A DNA stretch of 64,000 nt, taken from positions 1 to 64,000 of the forward strand of contig RSEH01000148.1 of the NCBI GenBank assembly GCA_006503475.1, in the 5' to 3' direction. The position numbers were made by a program, and so were the translations under genes. The DNA is from Stentor roeselii. Lineage: Eukaryota; Ciliophora; Heterotrichea; Heterotrichida; Stentoridae. Below are positions 51,141-60,897 of this stretch, piece after piece; position 1 is the first letter of the stretch, and each line of letters opens with the position of its first letter. Below the pieces are notes generated by a model, which was not told the DNA's origin, did not search any database, and was given only the letters and a program-made list of their open reading frames with translations.

Positions 51141-53144
51141 ATGAAATCTGAGCGAAATACTTCAAAAAAGCTCAATAATTCCGATCAAAAATCTCAATGG
51201 TGGGCAAGCCGATCACTATTAGCACAGATAAAGAGACGTCCAACAAAACTTTTCGGTAAAAAGGCATCAGCATTGATTTCTCGATCTTCAATCCAAGAAA
51301 AGCATACATTTTTCCCAGGTGCAGAAATGAACCGTTTAAGGATAGAAAAGTCGAAAGATAAATTATTATTTCTTCCTGACTCTCACTTGAAAGCCTTGTG
51401 GGATACAGTTATTCTTATCATATCACTTGTTCTGACATTCACCATCCCCTACGAGCTGAGTTATGAAGTGGACTTAGGCCTGAGATCTTTTTATCACATA
51501 ATGACTGTTTTTTACCTTTTCGACTTGTTGATTCAGCTGAACACAGGTTATTCTGACAAGGGTCACATAATAATATCAAGAAGTCTCATATTAAAAAAGT
51601 ACTTCTCAACATGGTTTTTCATCGACTTTCTCTGCAGTCTTCCACTGAACTACCTGATTCCATCCATGAGTCTATCAGTAGAAAACTCCATCAAATCCGG
51701 TTACACCCGGCACCCAGTCCGTTACCTATGGTTATTAAAGCTGCTAAAAATTTTAAAGTTTTATTCAATAACCTACCGTTTAAAATACTTATACACTTTC
51801 GAATTTTTATTCACTTTAATCGATACTCTGACAACTTTGCTTATAGTTTCAGTCTGCACTCACTGGATTGCCTGTATTTATCACGAACTTTACATCTTCA
51901 GTCTTGACTCTGGGGAAAACCTGGGATTCGGGTGGGAAGACAACAGGACTCAACATCTTCACTTCATTCATCGATCAGTGCAGACCATCACATCAGTCGG
52001 ATATGGCGATACTCACATTTCCACCATTCCTGAAAGAATGACTGCCACCCTTGCAATGATTATCACTTCTGGACTCATGGGGTACTTTGTAGGAAACATC
52101 AGGACAATCACTGAAAAAAGGAACAGAAATGAGAATTATTTCCGGGAAGTTATTCAGAAGTTTAAAAAGTACTCAGCTTTGAATAAAATTAATAAAAAAC
52201 TGAGATCTAAAGTACTGAATTATTACAGACATTTGAAAGCAAGTAGTAAAAAGAATGAAATGAATGATGGAGAAGTGCTGAAAATCATTAGCTTGCCTTT
52301 AAAGACCCAAATTATCATGATTGTCAGAGGGTTTATTTTAACGAAAATCCAGATTTTTTCAAGATTGACAAAAGCTTGCACCCGGGCCTTAGGTGACAAA
52401 ATGAAGGTAAACATTTATTCTCCATCTGATATAATCATTAAACAAGGCGAACTGACCAGTACTCTTTTTTTAATCACTTCTGGATCGGTCGAGGTTTATC
52501 ATGAAAAAACCAACACAAGTTTCACTGAACTGTCAGAAGGTCATCTTTTCGGCGAGATCAGCTTTTTCACAGGAGAACCTCGAAAATCTTCAGTTAAATC
52601 TTTAGAGTATTCTGAACTTTTCTCTCTTTCCAAGTTTGACTTCATCCAAACAATCAACTCAATTCCGAAAGACCGAGAAATTTTCGATATTTTCATCAGG
52701 AACTATAAAATTTATGGTTTTTCTATTCTTGGCATTGCTTGTTACCTTTGTAAATCAAAAAATCACATCGCGAATGACTGTCCAGAGTATTCCTCAAAAG
52801 TTCAAATTAATAAAATTATCCAGAAATACTATGCAAGGAAAAAAAATATCTCACCAGGGATCTTCATCAGTGCTCCTGAAAGAAGAGTGAAAGAAAAAGT
52901 ATCAACGATATCAAAGTACTCAATATCAAATACAAAAGGTAAAGAAGTCGATTACCAGACCTGTAGTTTGAAGAGTCGTCTTTCAGAAATCATTAAAAGG
53001 GACTACCTTTCAATGTATTCAAAAAAAAGATACTCGAAGTACATGTCGAGTGACAGTGACAAAGACAATGAGGACGATTTTCGCATTAAAAAAAATTTGA
53101 AGATTTCGGAGTATAAAAGAACGAGCACAGTTTTTCGAGGATGA
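51141..53144 (+). CDS. Voltage/cyclic-nucleotide-gated K+ channel with CCHC zinc knuckle
   Basis: 667 residues. Six membrane segments; an S4-like helix with spaced Lys (LLKLLKILKFY); pore with K+ filter SVGYGD at nt 51995-52010 (about residues 286-291); C-linker (KFKKYSALNKINKKLRSKVLNYYRH); CNB domain with FGEISFFTGEPRKSSVKS, where the usual Arg-Thr/Ala pair is Arg-Lys-Ser, so ligand binding is uncertain. After the CNBD comes a CCHC knuckle (CYLCKSKNHIANDC, about residue 534), as in many ciliate channels of this class. Basic Ser-rich tail. Probably a plasma-membrane or ciliary channel. Confidence 0.92.
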   Translation: MKSERNTSKKLNNSDQKSQWWASRSLLAQIKRRPTKLFGKKASALISRSSIQEKHTFFPGAEMNRLRIEKSKDKLLFLPDSHLKALWDTVILIISLVLTFTIPYELSYEVDLGLRSFYHIMTVFYLFDLLIQLNTGYSDKGHIIISRSLILKKYFSTWFFIDFLCSLPLNYLIPSMSLSVENSIKSGYTRHPVRYLWLLKLLKILKFYSITYRLKYLYTFEFLFTLIDTLTTLLIVSVCTHWIACIYHELYIFSLDSGENLGFGWEDNRTQHLHFIHRSVQTITSVGYGDTHISTIPERMTATLAMIITSGLMGYFVGNIRTITEKRNRNENYFREVIQKFKKYSALNKINKKLRSKVLNYYRHLKASSKKNEMNDGEVLKIISLPLKTQIIMIVRGFILTKIQIFSRLTKACTRALGDKMKVNIYSPSDIIIKQGELTSTLFLITSGSVEVYHEKTNTSFTELSEGHLFGEISFFTGEPRKSSVKSLEYSELFSLSKFDFIQTINSIPKDREIFDIFIRNYKIYGFSILGIACYLCKSKNHIANDCPEYSSKVQINKIIQKYYARKKNISPGIFISAPERRVKEKVSTISKYSISNTKGKEVDYQTCSLKSRLSEIIKRDYLSMYSKKRYSKYMSSDSDKDNEDDFRIKKNLKISEYKRTSTVFRG

Positions 53145-53161
53145 CTTTATATTATGTTAAA

Positions 53162-54598
53162 CTAACACCTGTTACTTGGTCTTTTTATGTATGCCTCGAA
53201 TTCTTCGAAGTCGATCTCGCCGTCGTTGTTTTTGTCGGCTTCTTGAATTAGTTCTTTTATCAGGTCTTCTTCGATGCCTGTTCCTCGAAAAGCTGAGGAA
53301 AATTCGTTTAAAGTGATTTTTCCGTTACCGTCTTGGTCGTATGATTTAAATGCGGCTTTCAGCCGCTCACGGGATAAGGTCATCTGCCTGTTTATTGTCG
53401 CTGTTAGGAACTCGGAGTATTCCAGGTAACCGTTTCCGTCGATATCGCAGTTTTCTAGGATTTTTTCTACTTCTATTGAGAAGGTATCTGAGAAGTCGCT
53501 GTAACCTTTTAGAAGTTCTTCTTTGCTTAGTTTACCGTCTTGGTTTTCATCGAGTTTTTCGAAGATTGAACGGAGTTCATCGATTTCTTCACTTGATATG
53601 AATTGACTGGTAATATAATGAAAAGTTGCTTTTTTAAGATAAGACTCCCGACTGAATTCCTTCAAGTTCATCAAACTAGTCTTACTAACAAATCTCTTAG
53701 AAGACTTTTTACTGTTCCTATTATTCAGCCACTTGTCATTGATGACTTCATTAATATCAGGCCGAAACTTAGGATCTTTCTGCAGCATCCTCTGTATCAA
53801 TTTTTTCGCATCATCAGAAATCCTCTCCCAAACATCCTCCTCCATAAAAACCTGTTGTTCCCTAATCATCTTCAAAGTTTCCTGATCATCCACCCCACGA
53901 AAAGGTGGATTTCCAGAAAGCATAATAAAAAGTATAACCCCAAGACTCCAAACATCACATTTTTCATCATAATTCCCTTCAATAACTTCCGGAGCCACAT
54001 AATAAGCACTTCCAGTAAAACCCTTCATTTTTTCATGAGGCTTAAAGTACTTCGAAGCCCCGAAGTCAATAAGTTTAAGTCTTGCGTCATCTTTATTAGA
54101 TTCAAACAAAATATTCTCAGGTTTCAAGTCGCGATGAACAATGTTATTATCATGACAGTATTTTATCGCTGAGAACACGTCGGACATCAGAGTAGCTGCC
54201 TGGCTTTCTGAGAACTTTCTACAGGACTGAATACGATCGAATAACTCGCCGCCTGTGCAGAGTTCCATCACGATGTTCACTGTTCTTGCCTCTTGAATCA
54301 CTTCGAAGATTCTTATTATGTTCGGGTGGTCGATCTTTTTTAAAAGGTCGACTTCTGACATCATCTTCGGAAGGTCTAATGAACTTGTTGTTTGGATTCG
54401 CTTTACTGCTCGGATTGAGTTTGAATCTTTGTGAATCACTTTTAAGACCTGACCGAATGTACCGTTGCCGATGTTTTTAGTAATTTTGTAATGGTCTGAA
54501 AGCTTTCCCAAGTTGGTTTTTATGAAAATTTGCTTTGATAGGGTTAAGCGTCTGACTTGGCGTGATTTCGGTTTTGATTGAAAGGAACAGCAGCCCAT
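53162..54598 (-). CDS. Calcium-dependent protein kinase (CDPK), MGCC start, second gene
   Basis: 478 residues. MGCCSFQSK start for dual acylation. Kinase: GNGTFGQVLKV, AVKRIQT, HRDLKPEN, DFGASK, VAPEV. Four good EF-hand loops: DENQDGKLSKEEL, DIDGNGYLEYSEF, DQDGNGKITLNEF and DKNNDGEIDFEEF. Unlike the CDPK at 46618 all four loops keep their ligands, so calcium response probably differs. Convergent with the K+ channel gene (17 bp between stops), opposite in direction to the first CDPK 5 kb away. Confidence 0.93.
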   Translation of the reverse strand: MGCCSFQSKPKSRQVRRLTLSKQIFIKTNLGKLSDHYKITKNIGNGTFGQVLKVIHKDSNSIRAVKRIQTTSSLDLPKMMSEVDLLKKIDHPNIIRIFEVIQEARTVNIVMELCTGGELFDRIQSCRKFSESQAATLMSDVFSAIKYCHDNNIVHRDLKPENILFESNKDDARLKLIDFGASKYFKPHEKMKGFTGSAYYVAPEVIEGNYDEKCDVWSLGVILFIMLSGNPPFRGVDDQETLKMIREQQVFMEEDVWERISDDAKKLIQRMLQKDPKFRPDINEVINDKWLNNRNSKKSSKRFVSKTSLMNLKEFSRESYLKKATFHYITSQFISSEEIDELRSIFEKLDENQDGKLSKEELLKGYSDFSDTFSIEVEKILENCDIDGNGYLEYSEFLTATINRQMTLSRERLKAAFKSYDQDGNGKITLNEFSSAFRGTGIEEDLIKELIQEADKNNDGEIDFEEFEAYIKRPSNRC

Positions 54599-54907
54599 TT
54601 ATTTATAAGAATGGTTTTGATTAATAGGATAAAATTTATAATGGGATTTGAAGGTTTATTGGTTTATCGTGATTTAAGGATTATTTAATTTCTATTTTTT
54701 GGTATTTTAGATAAATTTTAAGATTTTATTCAGATCCTTGCGAGTTCTTCCAATCTTCAGGAATGAACTTTTAAGAAATGAAGAACCTCTTAAAATTGAA
54801 ACTTTTTAATGTAAATATTTAATTTTCCAGGTAATCTAATCAGCTTCCATATTCAAGTAAACCTCGATAATTGTCCTTCATGATTAAAGGAGTTCTAATA
54901 AACCAAA
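54599..54907. promoter_or_regulatory. Divergent promoter region, C-depleted on the left
   Basis: 309 bp between divergent genes. From 54599 to about 54730 only two C are seen on the plus strand, i.e. G-depletion on the sense strand of the CDPK. The right part is AT-rich with the G-poor pattern for the plus-strand gene. Confidence 0.55.
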
Positions 54908-55912
54908 ATGAACAAGCTGTTCATCGACTTAAACAATGTGAATGACTTCAAGCAAGACCAAATGGACATCCAGTTCTCTCCAGGGTACATAAAAGAACTA
55001 GAACACAAAATAAAGGTCCTCGAGCATCAAAACAGCCTACTTCAGTCGTACAAAAGCGAATGCGATCGTTTAAACATCGAACTAAAACACGTGACAACCT
55101 TAAAAGACACTTACGAAGAAAAATACAATGAAGCCTCAATGAAACTCATCTACATCGAAGACGACGACAGTCTTGTCTTCACTGAAAGTGAACAGATGAA
55201 GACTCTTAATGAAAAAGTCAAAATTTTACTACATGCAAATGAAGACTTGCGAAAAGAAGCTGAAACAAGCAAGTCAGAAGTCGAGCAACTCAAAAAAGAC
55301 TCAAAAATTTTGAAGGAAAAATTGAAAACTCTTGAAAGTTCTTTTAACTGCTTAAAAGTAAAAAAAAATTCTTGGAATGTTGAGAAAAGAGAAACTTTTT
55401 TTATTAAAACTCGAAGTGTTGAGAAATTTGATAAAGAAATTTGTACTGATCCTGAAAATTTGCATCAGAATAAAAGAAAAAGTGTTTCTATTGGTGATGA
55501 TTTGAGAGAACATCAATTTTTCATTGAAAAGACTGACTCTTTTGATAAGAGTGATAAAAGTATTGGAAAAAAAAGTGAAAATCGAATGAAACATGCAAAA
55601 GAACCGGAAAAATTAGTGAAAAGGAAAAAAAGTCTAGAAATGGGTCAAGATATTAAAAATTTTAAAAGCAATGATTTTGAACAATTTTCCAAGACTTTCA
55701 GCAACCCTATCAATATCAAGATTCACGTTGAAAAAGTCTTTTCGCCTGTGGTTGCCAGTAGTATTTCTCCTGTGACTCGAGATATCAACTCACCGAAATT
55801 CAAAAATAAACTCGCCTTATCTCGACAGTCTCCAAAAGTGAAAGGAAAAAAACAGAAAAGCATTTACATTCCAAGTTTCATGAGAAAGGCAACAAAACTA
55901 GTCAAGAAATAA
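54908..55912 (+). CDS. Coiled-coil protein of unknown function
   Basis: 334 residues, ATG at 54908. Coiled coil at about residues 28-155 (YIKELEHKIKVLEHQNSLLQ; LKEKLKTLESSF). The C-terminal half is basic and Ser-rich, likely disordered, ending RKATKLVKK. No named domain. Probably cytoskeletal or a scaffold. Confidence 0.7.
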   Translation: MNKLFIDLNNVNDFKQDQMDIQFSPGYIKELEHKIKVLEHQNSLLQSYKSECDRLNIELKHVTTLKDTYEEKYNEASMKLIYIEDDDSLVFTESEQMKTLNEKVKILLHANEDLRKEAETSKSEVEQLKKDSKILKEKLKTLESSFNCLKVKKNSWNVEKRETFFIKTRSVEKFDKEICTDPENLHQNKRKSVSIGDDLREHQFFIEKTDSFDKSDKSIGKKSENRMKHAKEPEKLVKRKKSLEMGQDIKNFKSNDFEQFSKTFSNPINIKIHVEKVFSPVVASSISPVTRDINSPKFKNKLALSRQSPKVKGKKQKSIYIPSFMRKATKLVKK

Positions 55913-56138
55913 GACTTGCCAGTCTAAAGTGGTCTATTTAATTAAAATTTATATTTTTCTGAGGTTTTCTCAAGTTTTTGATAAAAAGTAACATTTCTTA
56001 GTAGGACTATCTTTATTTCAACAAAATGAAAAAAGAATCCTTTTAGCCAAATAAAACTTTTCATTCAACAAACGATTTGGACTTAAAATACTAAAAATCC
56101 ACATTTTCAATAATCCCACATAATCAAGGTTACAATAA

Positions 56139-57446
56139 ATGCAATACCGACTCTTAGACCCAGATTTTGATGACTTTGCAAGCTTCAGCCAAGTAAGGCA
56201 AACTTCACTTCGTACAACTGTGATAAGTCAACTGCGAGAAATGGGATTCAGCCAGGAATTCATCGATATTTCGATTTCATACACGAACTCTTATAATATG
56301 AATGACCTCCTGGCTTTTATGATCAAGGGAGATAGAGGATGGGAACATGATTTTATTCGTAATTTTTACACAGCTAATGAAATTAATCGATGCGAAATTT
56401 GCAAAGATGTTGCTGAAGAACATGCTGATTTCAATGTACCTCCTCCTGTCAATGTACATGAAAGACAGGAGGAGTTTAAGTCTATGCAGGACCGAGTATC
56501 AGTTTTATTCTCATCCTTATTATCAGACGATGAAGAAATCCCATCCGAGCGATGCCAGATCTGCCTCTACAGTATAAACATTCCCTACTCCCTTCCCTCC
56601 TGTCACCACCATTCATTCTGCGAAGCCTGCATCCGTCAATACCTAGAAGTCCTAATAAACGATTCCAAAGTCCTAAACATAAAATGTCCAGGCAACAAAT
56701 GCACAAAAGAATTCGAATCCTCAGATATAAACTCCTTAGTTTCTCCTCAAATCTTCGAAAAATTCCTGAAATTCAAATCAAGAAGTGAGCTTCTAAAAGA
56801 CCCTTCAATAAAATGGTGCATTCGTGCAGACTGTGAAGGTTACGTAAAAGGTGAAGAAAGTGAAATTTTAAAAGAATGTCCAATTTGTTCAATGCAAATT
56901 TGCCTTAAATGTGGAAAATCCTGGCATCCAAAAAAAAGTTGCGATGAAATGATTGACATGGACTATGAAGCCTGGGCGAAAGGAAGAGAAATCCAGCCAT
57001 GTCCGAAGTGCCGACATAAAATTGAGAAAGTTGATGGGTGCAATCATATGACTTGCGCCGTGTGTGGGTATAACTGGTGTTGGCTTTGCAAAGGGAAATA
57101 CACTTCGAATCATTTTAGTAATTTGAATCCTTTTGGATGTCCTAATTTGCAGTCTGGGTATAATACTAGGGAAAATTGGCCTATGTGGAAGATTTATTGT
57201 GCTAGGATTAAAGGACTTTGCTTTTGGATTATGCTTGTTTTGTTTTCACCTGTTATTATTGTATTTGGACCTGCTGTTTACTCGGTTACTATGTTCAATA
57301 GGAATAATTATTATAGGGGGTTGTGCTACTTGGTGGTTTGTGATGTTTCTGTGTTTTTAGGAAGTTTGGCTATTACTCCTATTGGATATGCACTTGGAAT
57401 TCCTTTTTTCACGGTGTATATGGTTTTGAGATGTATCAGGCGATGA
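56139..57446 (+). CDS. RBR-type (RING-between-RING) E3 ubiquitin ligase with membrane anchor
   Basis: 435 residues. A UBA-like helix (LREMGFSQEFIDISI) opens the protein. RING1 begins CQICLYSI and continues with CHHHSFCEACIRQYL; IBR includes WCIRADCEGYV and CPICSMQICLKCGKSWH; RING2 CPKCRHKIEKVDGCNHMTCAVCGYNWCWLC has the catalytic Cys in DGCNHM. Two hydrophobic segments near the C-terminus (LCFWIMLVLFSPVIIVFG; SVFLGSLAITPIGYALGIPF) suggest membrane anchoring as in RNF19/RNF144. RBR ligases pass ubiquitin via the RING2 cysteine. Confidence 0.92.
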   Translation: MQYRLLDPDFDDFASFSQVRQTSLRTTVISQLREMGFSQEFIDISISYTNSYNMNDLLAFMIKGDRGWEHDFIRNFYTANEINRCEICKDVAEEHADFNVPPPVNVHERQEEFKSMQDRVSVLFSSLLSDDEEIPSERCQICLYSINIPYSLPSCHHHSFCEACIRQYLEVLINDSKVLNIKCPGNKCTKEFESSDINSLVSPQIFEKFLKFKSRSELLKDPSIKWCIRADCEGYVKGEESEILKECPICSMQICLKCGKSWHPKKSCDEMIDMDYEAWAKGREIQPCPKCRHKIEKVDGCNHMTCAVCGYNWCWLCKGKYTSNHFSNLNPFGCPNLQSGYNTRENWPMWKIYCARIKGLCFWIMLVLFSPVIIVFGPAVYSVTMFNRNNYYRGLCYLVVCDVSVFLGSLAITPIGYALGIPFFTVYMVLRCIRR

Positions 57447-57551
57447 TAACTAGTAATTCTTTAATTATTCATTTCAAAGGTATAACGAAAATTTTCAATT
57501 ACTACAGAATTCACCTAAATTTCCTTCTCTATCCATTAATCTCTATAAATC

Positions 57552-58757
57552 ATGTTAACCAGCCAAACTGAAGACGCGTGCCGATTCAACCGTTTTTCTC
57601 TTGTCACAATCGACCGATGCAATTCGATAACTCCAAGACGAGCGAATCACGTAATTTCCAAACAGGTGACCGAAATCAAACTTTTCGACCTGAACTTCAA
57701 ATTTTGCAAAAACCTTTCATTTGAAGAGACTTTAGACTTCATCTCTCAAGACCACAGCGAGTCAGATCCTTACGTGTTGATGTTTCTTGGACTTGACGAT
57801 TCCAGTATAATAAACATTCGAAAACAATACGACTTGCACCCTATCTTGGATTCTGAATGTTCGAACTCGTGGCTTAACGACAAAGACTCTTTGCTTCAGT
57901 TCAATGATTATTTCTTGATCACCATTAACGATGCTGACAACTCTGATAGTCTCGAAACTCCTGTTTCGCTTAAAATGATTGTATTCAAAAGTCATATTCT
58001 TATCTTTGCTGAAGATGAACTGTTCTGTATCAATAAAGTTTTTAATAAACTACTCAAGTTCTCACAGTTTCCTTCGAGAAGAGGAAGTAAAAGGGGACAG
58101 GACCAGGATAATAAGAAAAATATCACACAGCCTACTATTGATATTTGGAATGATAAGGGATGTAGCAAGATTGAATCGATTTTTCATAAAATTCTTGAAG
58201 CGATTTATAGAAGACTTGAAAAAATTAGTATTAAGGAATGTCATAATGCATCGAAATGTATGGAGGACTCAAGTAACTTTGGAATTGAAGGAAGGGTGGA
58301 TTTTATTATTAATCTCACTTTATCCCAGAAGAACCTTATCTACCTAGAAGAAGTTGTCAGACCAAAGATGAAACTATTCAGAGACCTGATAAACTGTAAT
58401 TTTTTTTCAGAGCATTTTCAGTTCTATTTGATAAGCCTTGAAAGCCGAACAATGGTCCTTGTTCATCAAATCTACAACAACAAGATAATCGTAAAAACAG
58501 CAGGTAAGATCTTCACCAAAAGCATAGATAACACCTTGGCAGACAGCTCAGCAAAATTAAATGATATAACAAAATACTTCTCTTCAATCTCAACGATTTT
58601 TCTCCCGATTAACTTAATAGCGGGTCTTTGGGGAATGAATGTTCAAGTTCCTTGGTTTGATGTGACGAATGAAGGGCCTTTCAGTGGAATAGTAGTGACA
58701 ACATTAGCAGTATTTATAACAATCACAGTTTACTGTAAATCAAAAAGTTGGATGTAA
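57552..58757 (+). CDS. CorA-type Mg2+ channel
   Basis: 401 residues. Soluble N-terminal domain with beta and helical parts, then the long stalk helix and two C-terminal membrane spans. The signature GMN loop is present (LWGMNVQVP, about residue 360), after TIFLPINLIAGLW, the standard CorA TM1 end. Last span IVVTTLAVFITITVY. CorA proteins make pentameric Mg2+ channels; in eukaryotes these sit in the plasma membrane, vacuole or mitochondria. No targeting peptide is evident. Confidence 0.9.
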   Translation: MLTSQTEDACRFNRFSLVTIDRCNSITPRRANHVISKQVTEIKLFDLNFKFCKNLSFEETLDFISQDHSESDPYVLMFLGLDDSSIINIRKQYDLHPILDSECSNSWLNDKDSLLQFNDYFLITINDADNSDSLETPVSLKMIVFKSHILIFAEDELFCINKVFNKLLKFSQFPSRRGSKRGQDQDNKKNITQPTIDIWNDKGCSKIESIFHKILEAIYRRLEKISIKECHNASKCMEDSSNFGIEGRVDFIINLTLSQKNLIYLEEVVRPKMKLFRDLINCNFFSEHFQFYLISLESRTMVLVHQIYNNKIIVKTAGKIFTKSIDNTLADSSAKLNDITKYFSSISTIFLPINLIAGLWGMNVQVPWFDVTNEGPFSGIVVTTLAVFITITVYCKSKSWM

Positions 58758-58774
58758 ACTAACTATTAATCTAA

Positions 58775-59248
58775 CTATTTAACTTTGTCAACCTTTAAGA
58801 AATCTTCACTCAACACATTCCATTTCGGCTTCTCAACAGAATAATCAATCATTTTTCTAGTCTCAGTAGTTTCCGTCAATCTTTTTATCCTTCTTTTAAA
58901 CCTCTCTGAAAGTTTCCGAGCTCCTTCTTTTTGTTTTTTTTCTTTCTGCTCAAACTGTGCTGCTGAGATTTCATTGAAAATCTTGATGATTCCTTTCAAA
59001 GCTATTTTCCTCAACGATTTTTCACGAACAATGTCAGTGCTTTGTTGATAATTCCTTTTTTTTTCATTCAACTTTTGAAGCTTTTTATGTTTGAGTTCTT
59101 TTTTTTTCTTGATTTCTTCAGCAAGCTTCTTTTCAGGAGTTTTGTATTTGAAGAGGATGGGAGGTTGGTTTTCAGGGATGTTTATGGAGAGGATTTTACT
59201 GAATGATGAGAAGAAGGAAGACTCTGCAGGAATCTCGGTTTCTTCCAT
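58775..59248 (-). CDS. RRP15: RRP15-like ribosome-biogenesis protein
   Basis: 157 residues. Basic N-terminal helix, then EKSLRKIALKGIIKIFNEIS, matching the hallmark of Rrp15 (L-R-x-I-A-x-K-G-V-x-x-L-F-N-A), and KWNVLSEDFLKVDK near the end, like the W-x-V-L-x-x-D-F motif of Rrp15. Rrp15 is a nucleolar protein needed for 27S pre-rRNA processing to the large subunit. Size is shorter than yeast (250 residues) but the core is present. Confidence 0.78.
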   Translation of the reverse strand: MEETEIPAESSFFSSFSKILSINIPENQPPILFKYKTPEKKLAEEIKKKKELKHKKLQKLNEKKRNYQQSTDIVREKSLRKIALKGIIKIFNEISAAQFEQKEKKQKEGARKLSERFKRRIKRLTETTETRKMIDYSVEKPKWNVLSEDFLKVDKVK

Positions 59249-59377
59249 GATTATTTAGAATGAGGAAGTTTTGATGAATAAAGATTTGGATCGATTAATA
59301 AATAAGGTTTTTATTCATGATGCAAAAATTCGATGTTTTAAGACTTTCTTCATATATCTTATTACACTAACCAACCA

Positions 59378-60070
59378 TCAGGTTCTATTAACCACTTTCA
59401 AATTCTTATACCACAGATTTCCTTTATTCTTCTCAACTTTCGGAATATTTTTCTCAAAGTCTTCAATATCACCTGCAAGAGCAATACACTTAATCTTGCT
59501 AGAAACTCTTTCCAAATTCGGTAAACTTCTCTTCCAAAACTTCACTCCAGTTGAATTCGGACTTTTACAGTCAATTTCTTCTTGTTCATAATTTTTTAAA
59601 AGTTTATTCCCAGGGTCGACATCTCTAACAGGTGACTCTTGACAACTATTCATAAACTTTTTAATACTTTTCTGAACCTGTAAATTTTTAACAGGGTTTA
59701 TCTCTTCCCTGACGATTTTTTGTATAGGTTGCAAAAACGTGATTTCTTTTCCAGGTTTTTTAAACAATTTATCCTGATTCCCATAAAAAAACTTGAAAAA
59801 ATTCGAGTTATACCGAACAGAATTTTTCAGTCCTTGTTGAACAGCTTCTCTATCAGAGAACCTGATACTATCCAGGTCCTGGTCTTTTCTATCATAATTC
59901 ATAGGAGGTAGTGAACTGCAAAGCTTTCGAGGAGGAGGGTCTTCGAATCTTCTTACTTGAATCTGTTTTTTTCTTGAAATCATCAGTTTTTCAGTAGCGA
60001 TCAATGAGTGCTTTACTTGGAAGTGCTCAGGGGAGTCTGAAGAGACTGCATTGTGATGGAACTTTTGCAT
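59378..60070 (-). CDS. Polar protein of unknown function
   Basis: 230 residues from ATG 60070 (MQKFHHNAVSS). No domain recognised. Rich in Lys, Asn, Ser and Pro; MISRKKQIQVRRFEDPPPRK is basic, and the C-terminal end GNLWYKNLKVV is hydrophobic. Its start codon is 13 bp from that of the divergent gene at 60084. Confidence 0.65.
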   Translation of the reverse strand: MQKFHHNAVSSDSPEHFQVKHSLIATEKLMISRKKQIQVRRFEDPPPRKLCSSLPPMNYDRKDQDLDSIRFSDREAVQQGLKNSVRYNSNFFKFFYGNQDKLFKKPGKEITFLQPIQKIVREEINPVKNLQVQKSIKKFMNSCQESPVRDVDPGNKLLKNYEQEEIDCKSPNSTGVKFWKRSLPNLERVSSKIKCIALAGDIEDFEKNIPKVEKNKGNLWYKNLKVVNRT

Positions 60071-60083
60071 TATTAGTTTCAAG

Positions 60084-60848
60084 ATGGATCTTGTAAAACA
60101 GTTTCTTGCTGGGTCTGATCCTTCTGAAATCTTGATGATGTGGCCGGAACCTGATTGTTCCCAGGGTGTTATCAGGGCGAAAATGAAAAGTTTGATGGAA
60201 GACTTTTCACAAAGTAAAAATTTGGTGGTTGAAGTGGTTGCTAGTCCTTTTTTTTCACTTAGTCTTTGTCCTGGTTTGGTTAAAGTCGCTTTGGAGGGAA
60301 ACTCTTTGGTATTATTTAGTTAGGAAGTCATTGAAGCGCTTTTTAAATTTAAGGGGAAACAAGTTTTAGGAAAAGATTTGGGAAAAGTTTTTAATTACTT
60401 GACGGTGTGCTCGATTCCTTCTGGTTTTAATACGGTTAACACGAAGTCGTTGAAACTTGAAAGTGATCGACAAGGTTTAAAGCTAAAGAGAGCAGATAGA
60501 GTGAGATACTATTTGTTGAGTTTAGTTATAAACAACAGTATCAGTATTCCAAAGGTTTCTGCTTTGAACAACTTGACAATTCCTTACTTTTCATTTATGA
60601 TCCGGTACTATATGACATACACTGAGCTTCTTCCTTACTCTCCGTCACCCGATCGACTTTTAGACTTTCTTAACGGTCTGATGAACTCCGCATCTCCAAC
60701 ATCTCAGCTTTTCGAGTTAATGGAACTAGTTTCACTTTACACAAGTTTCTCAGAATCCTCTCATTTTGTGCTTGATCTTCTCTCTGCGCATCCAGAGACC
60801 CTTCCTTCAAAGCCGCTTGAACTCTGTTCAAAAATAATCCTTTCCTAG
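60084..60848 (+). CDS. Helical protein of unknown function, two exons
   Basis: The first frame runs from ATG 60084 and meets a TAG at 60321-60323. A 15-nt intron (60309-60323) connects it to a second exon running to TAG at 60846, giving 249 residues in all. Hydrophobic, helix-rich and Ser/Leu-rich (VVASPFFSLSLCPGLVKVALE; YLLSLVINNSISIPKVSALN). No clear membrane span, no family recognised. The divergent partner at 59378 could be co-regulated. Confidence 0.7.
60309..60323 (+). other. 15-nt intron
   Basis: Sequence gtattatttagttag, phase 0, ending with the in-frame TAG. Removal opens a second exon of 175 codons. Confidence 0.88.
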
Positions 60849-60897
60849 TAAACCCTTTCATCCTCACCTTAATCTACATCTTTCCAGTCATTTCATT

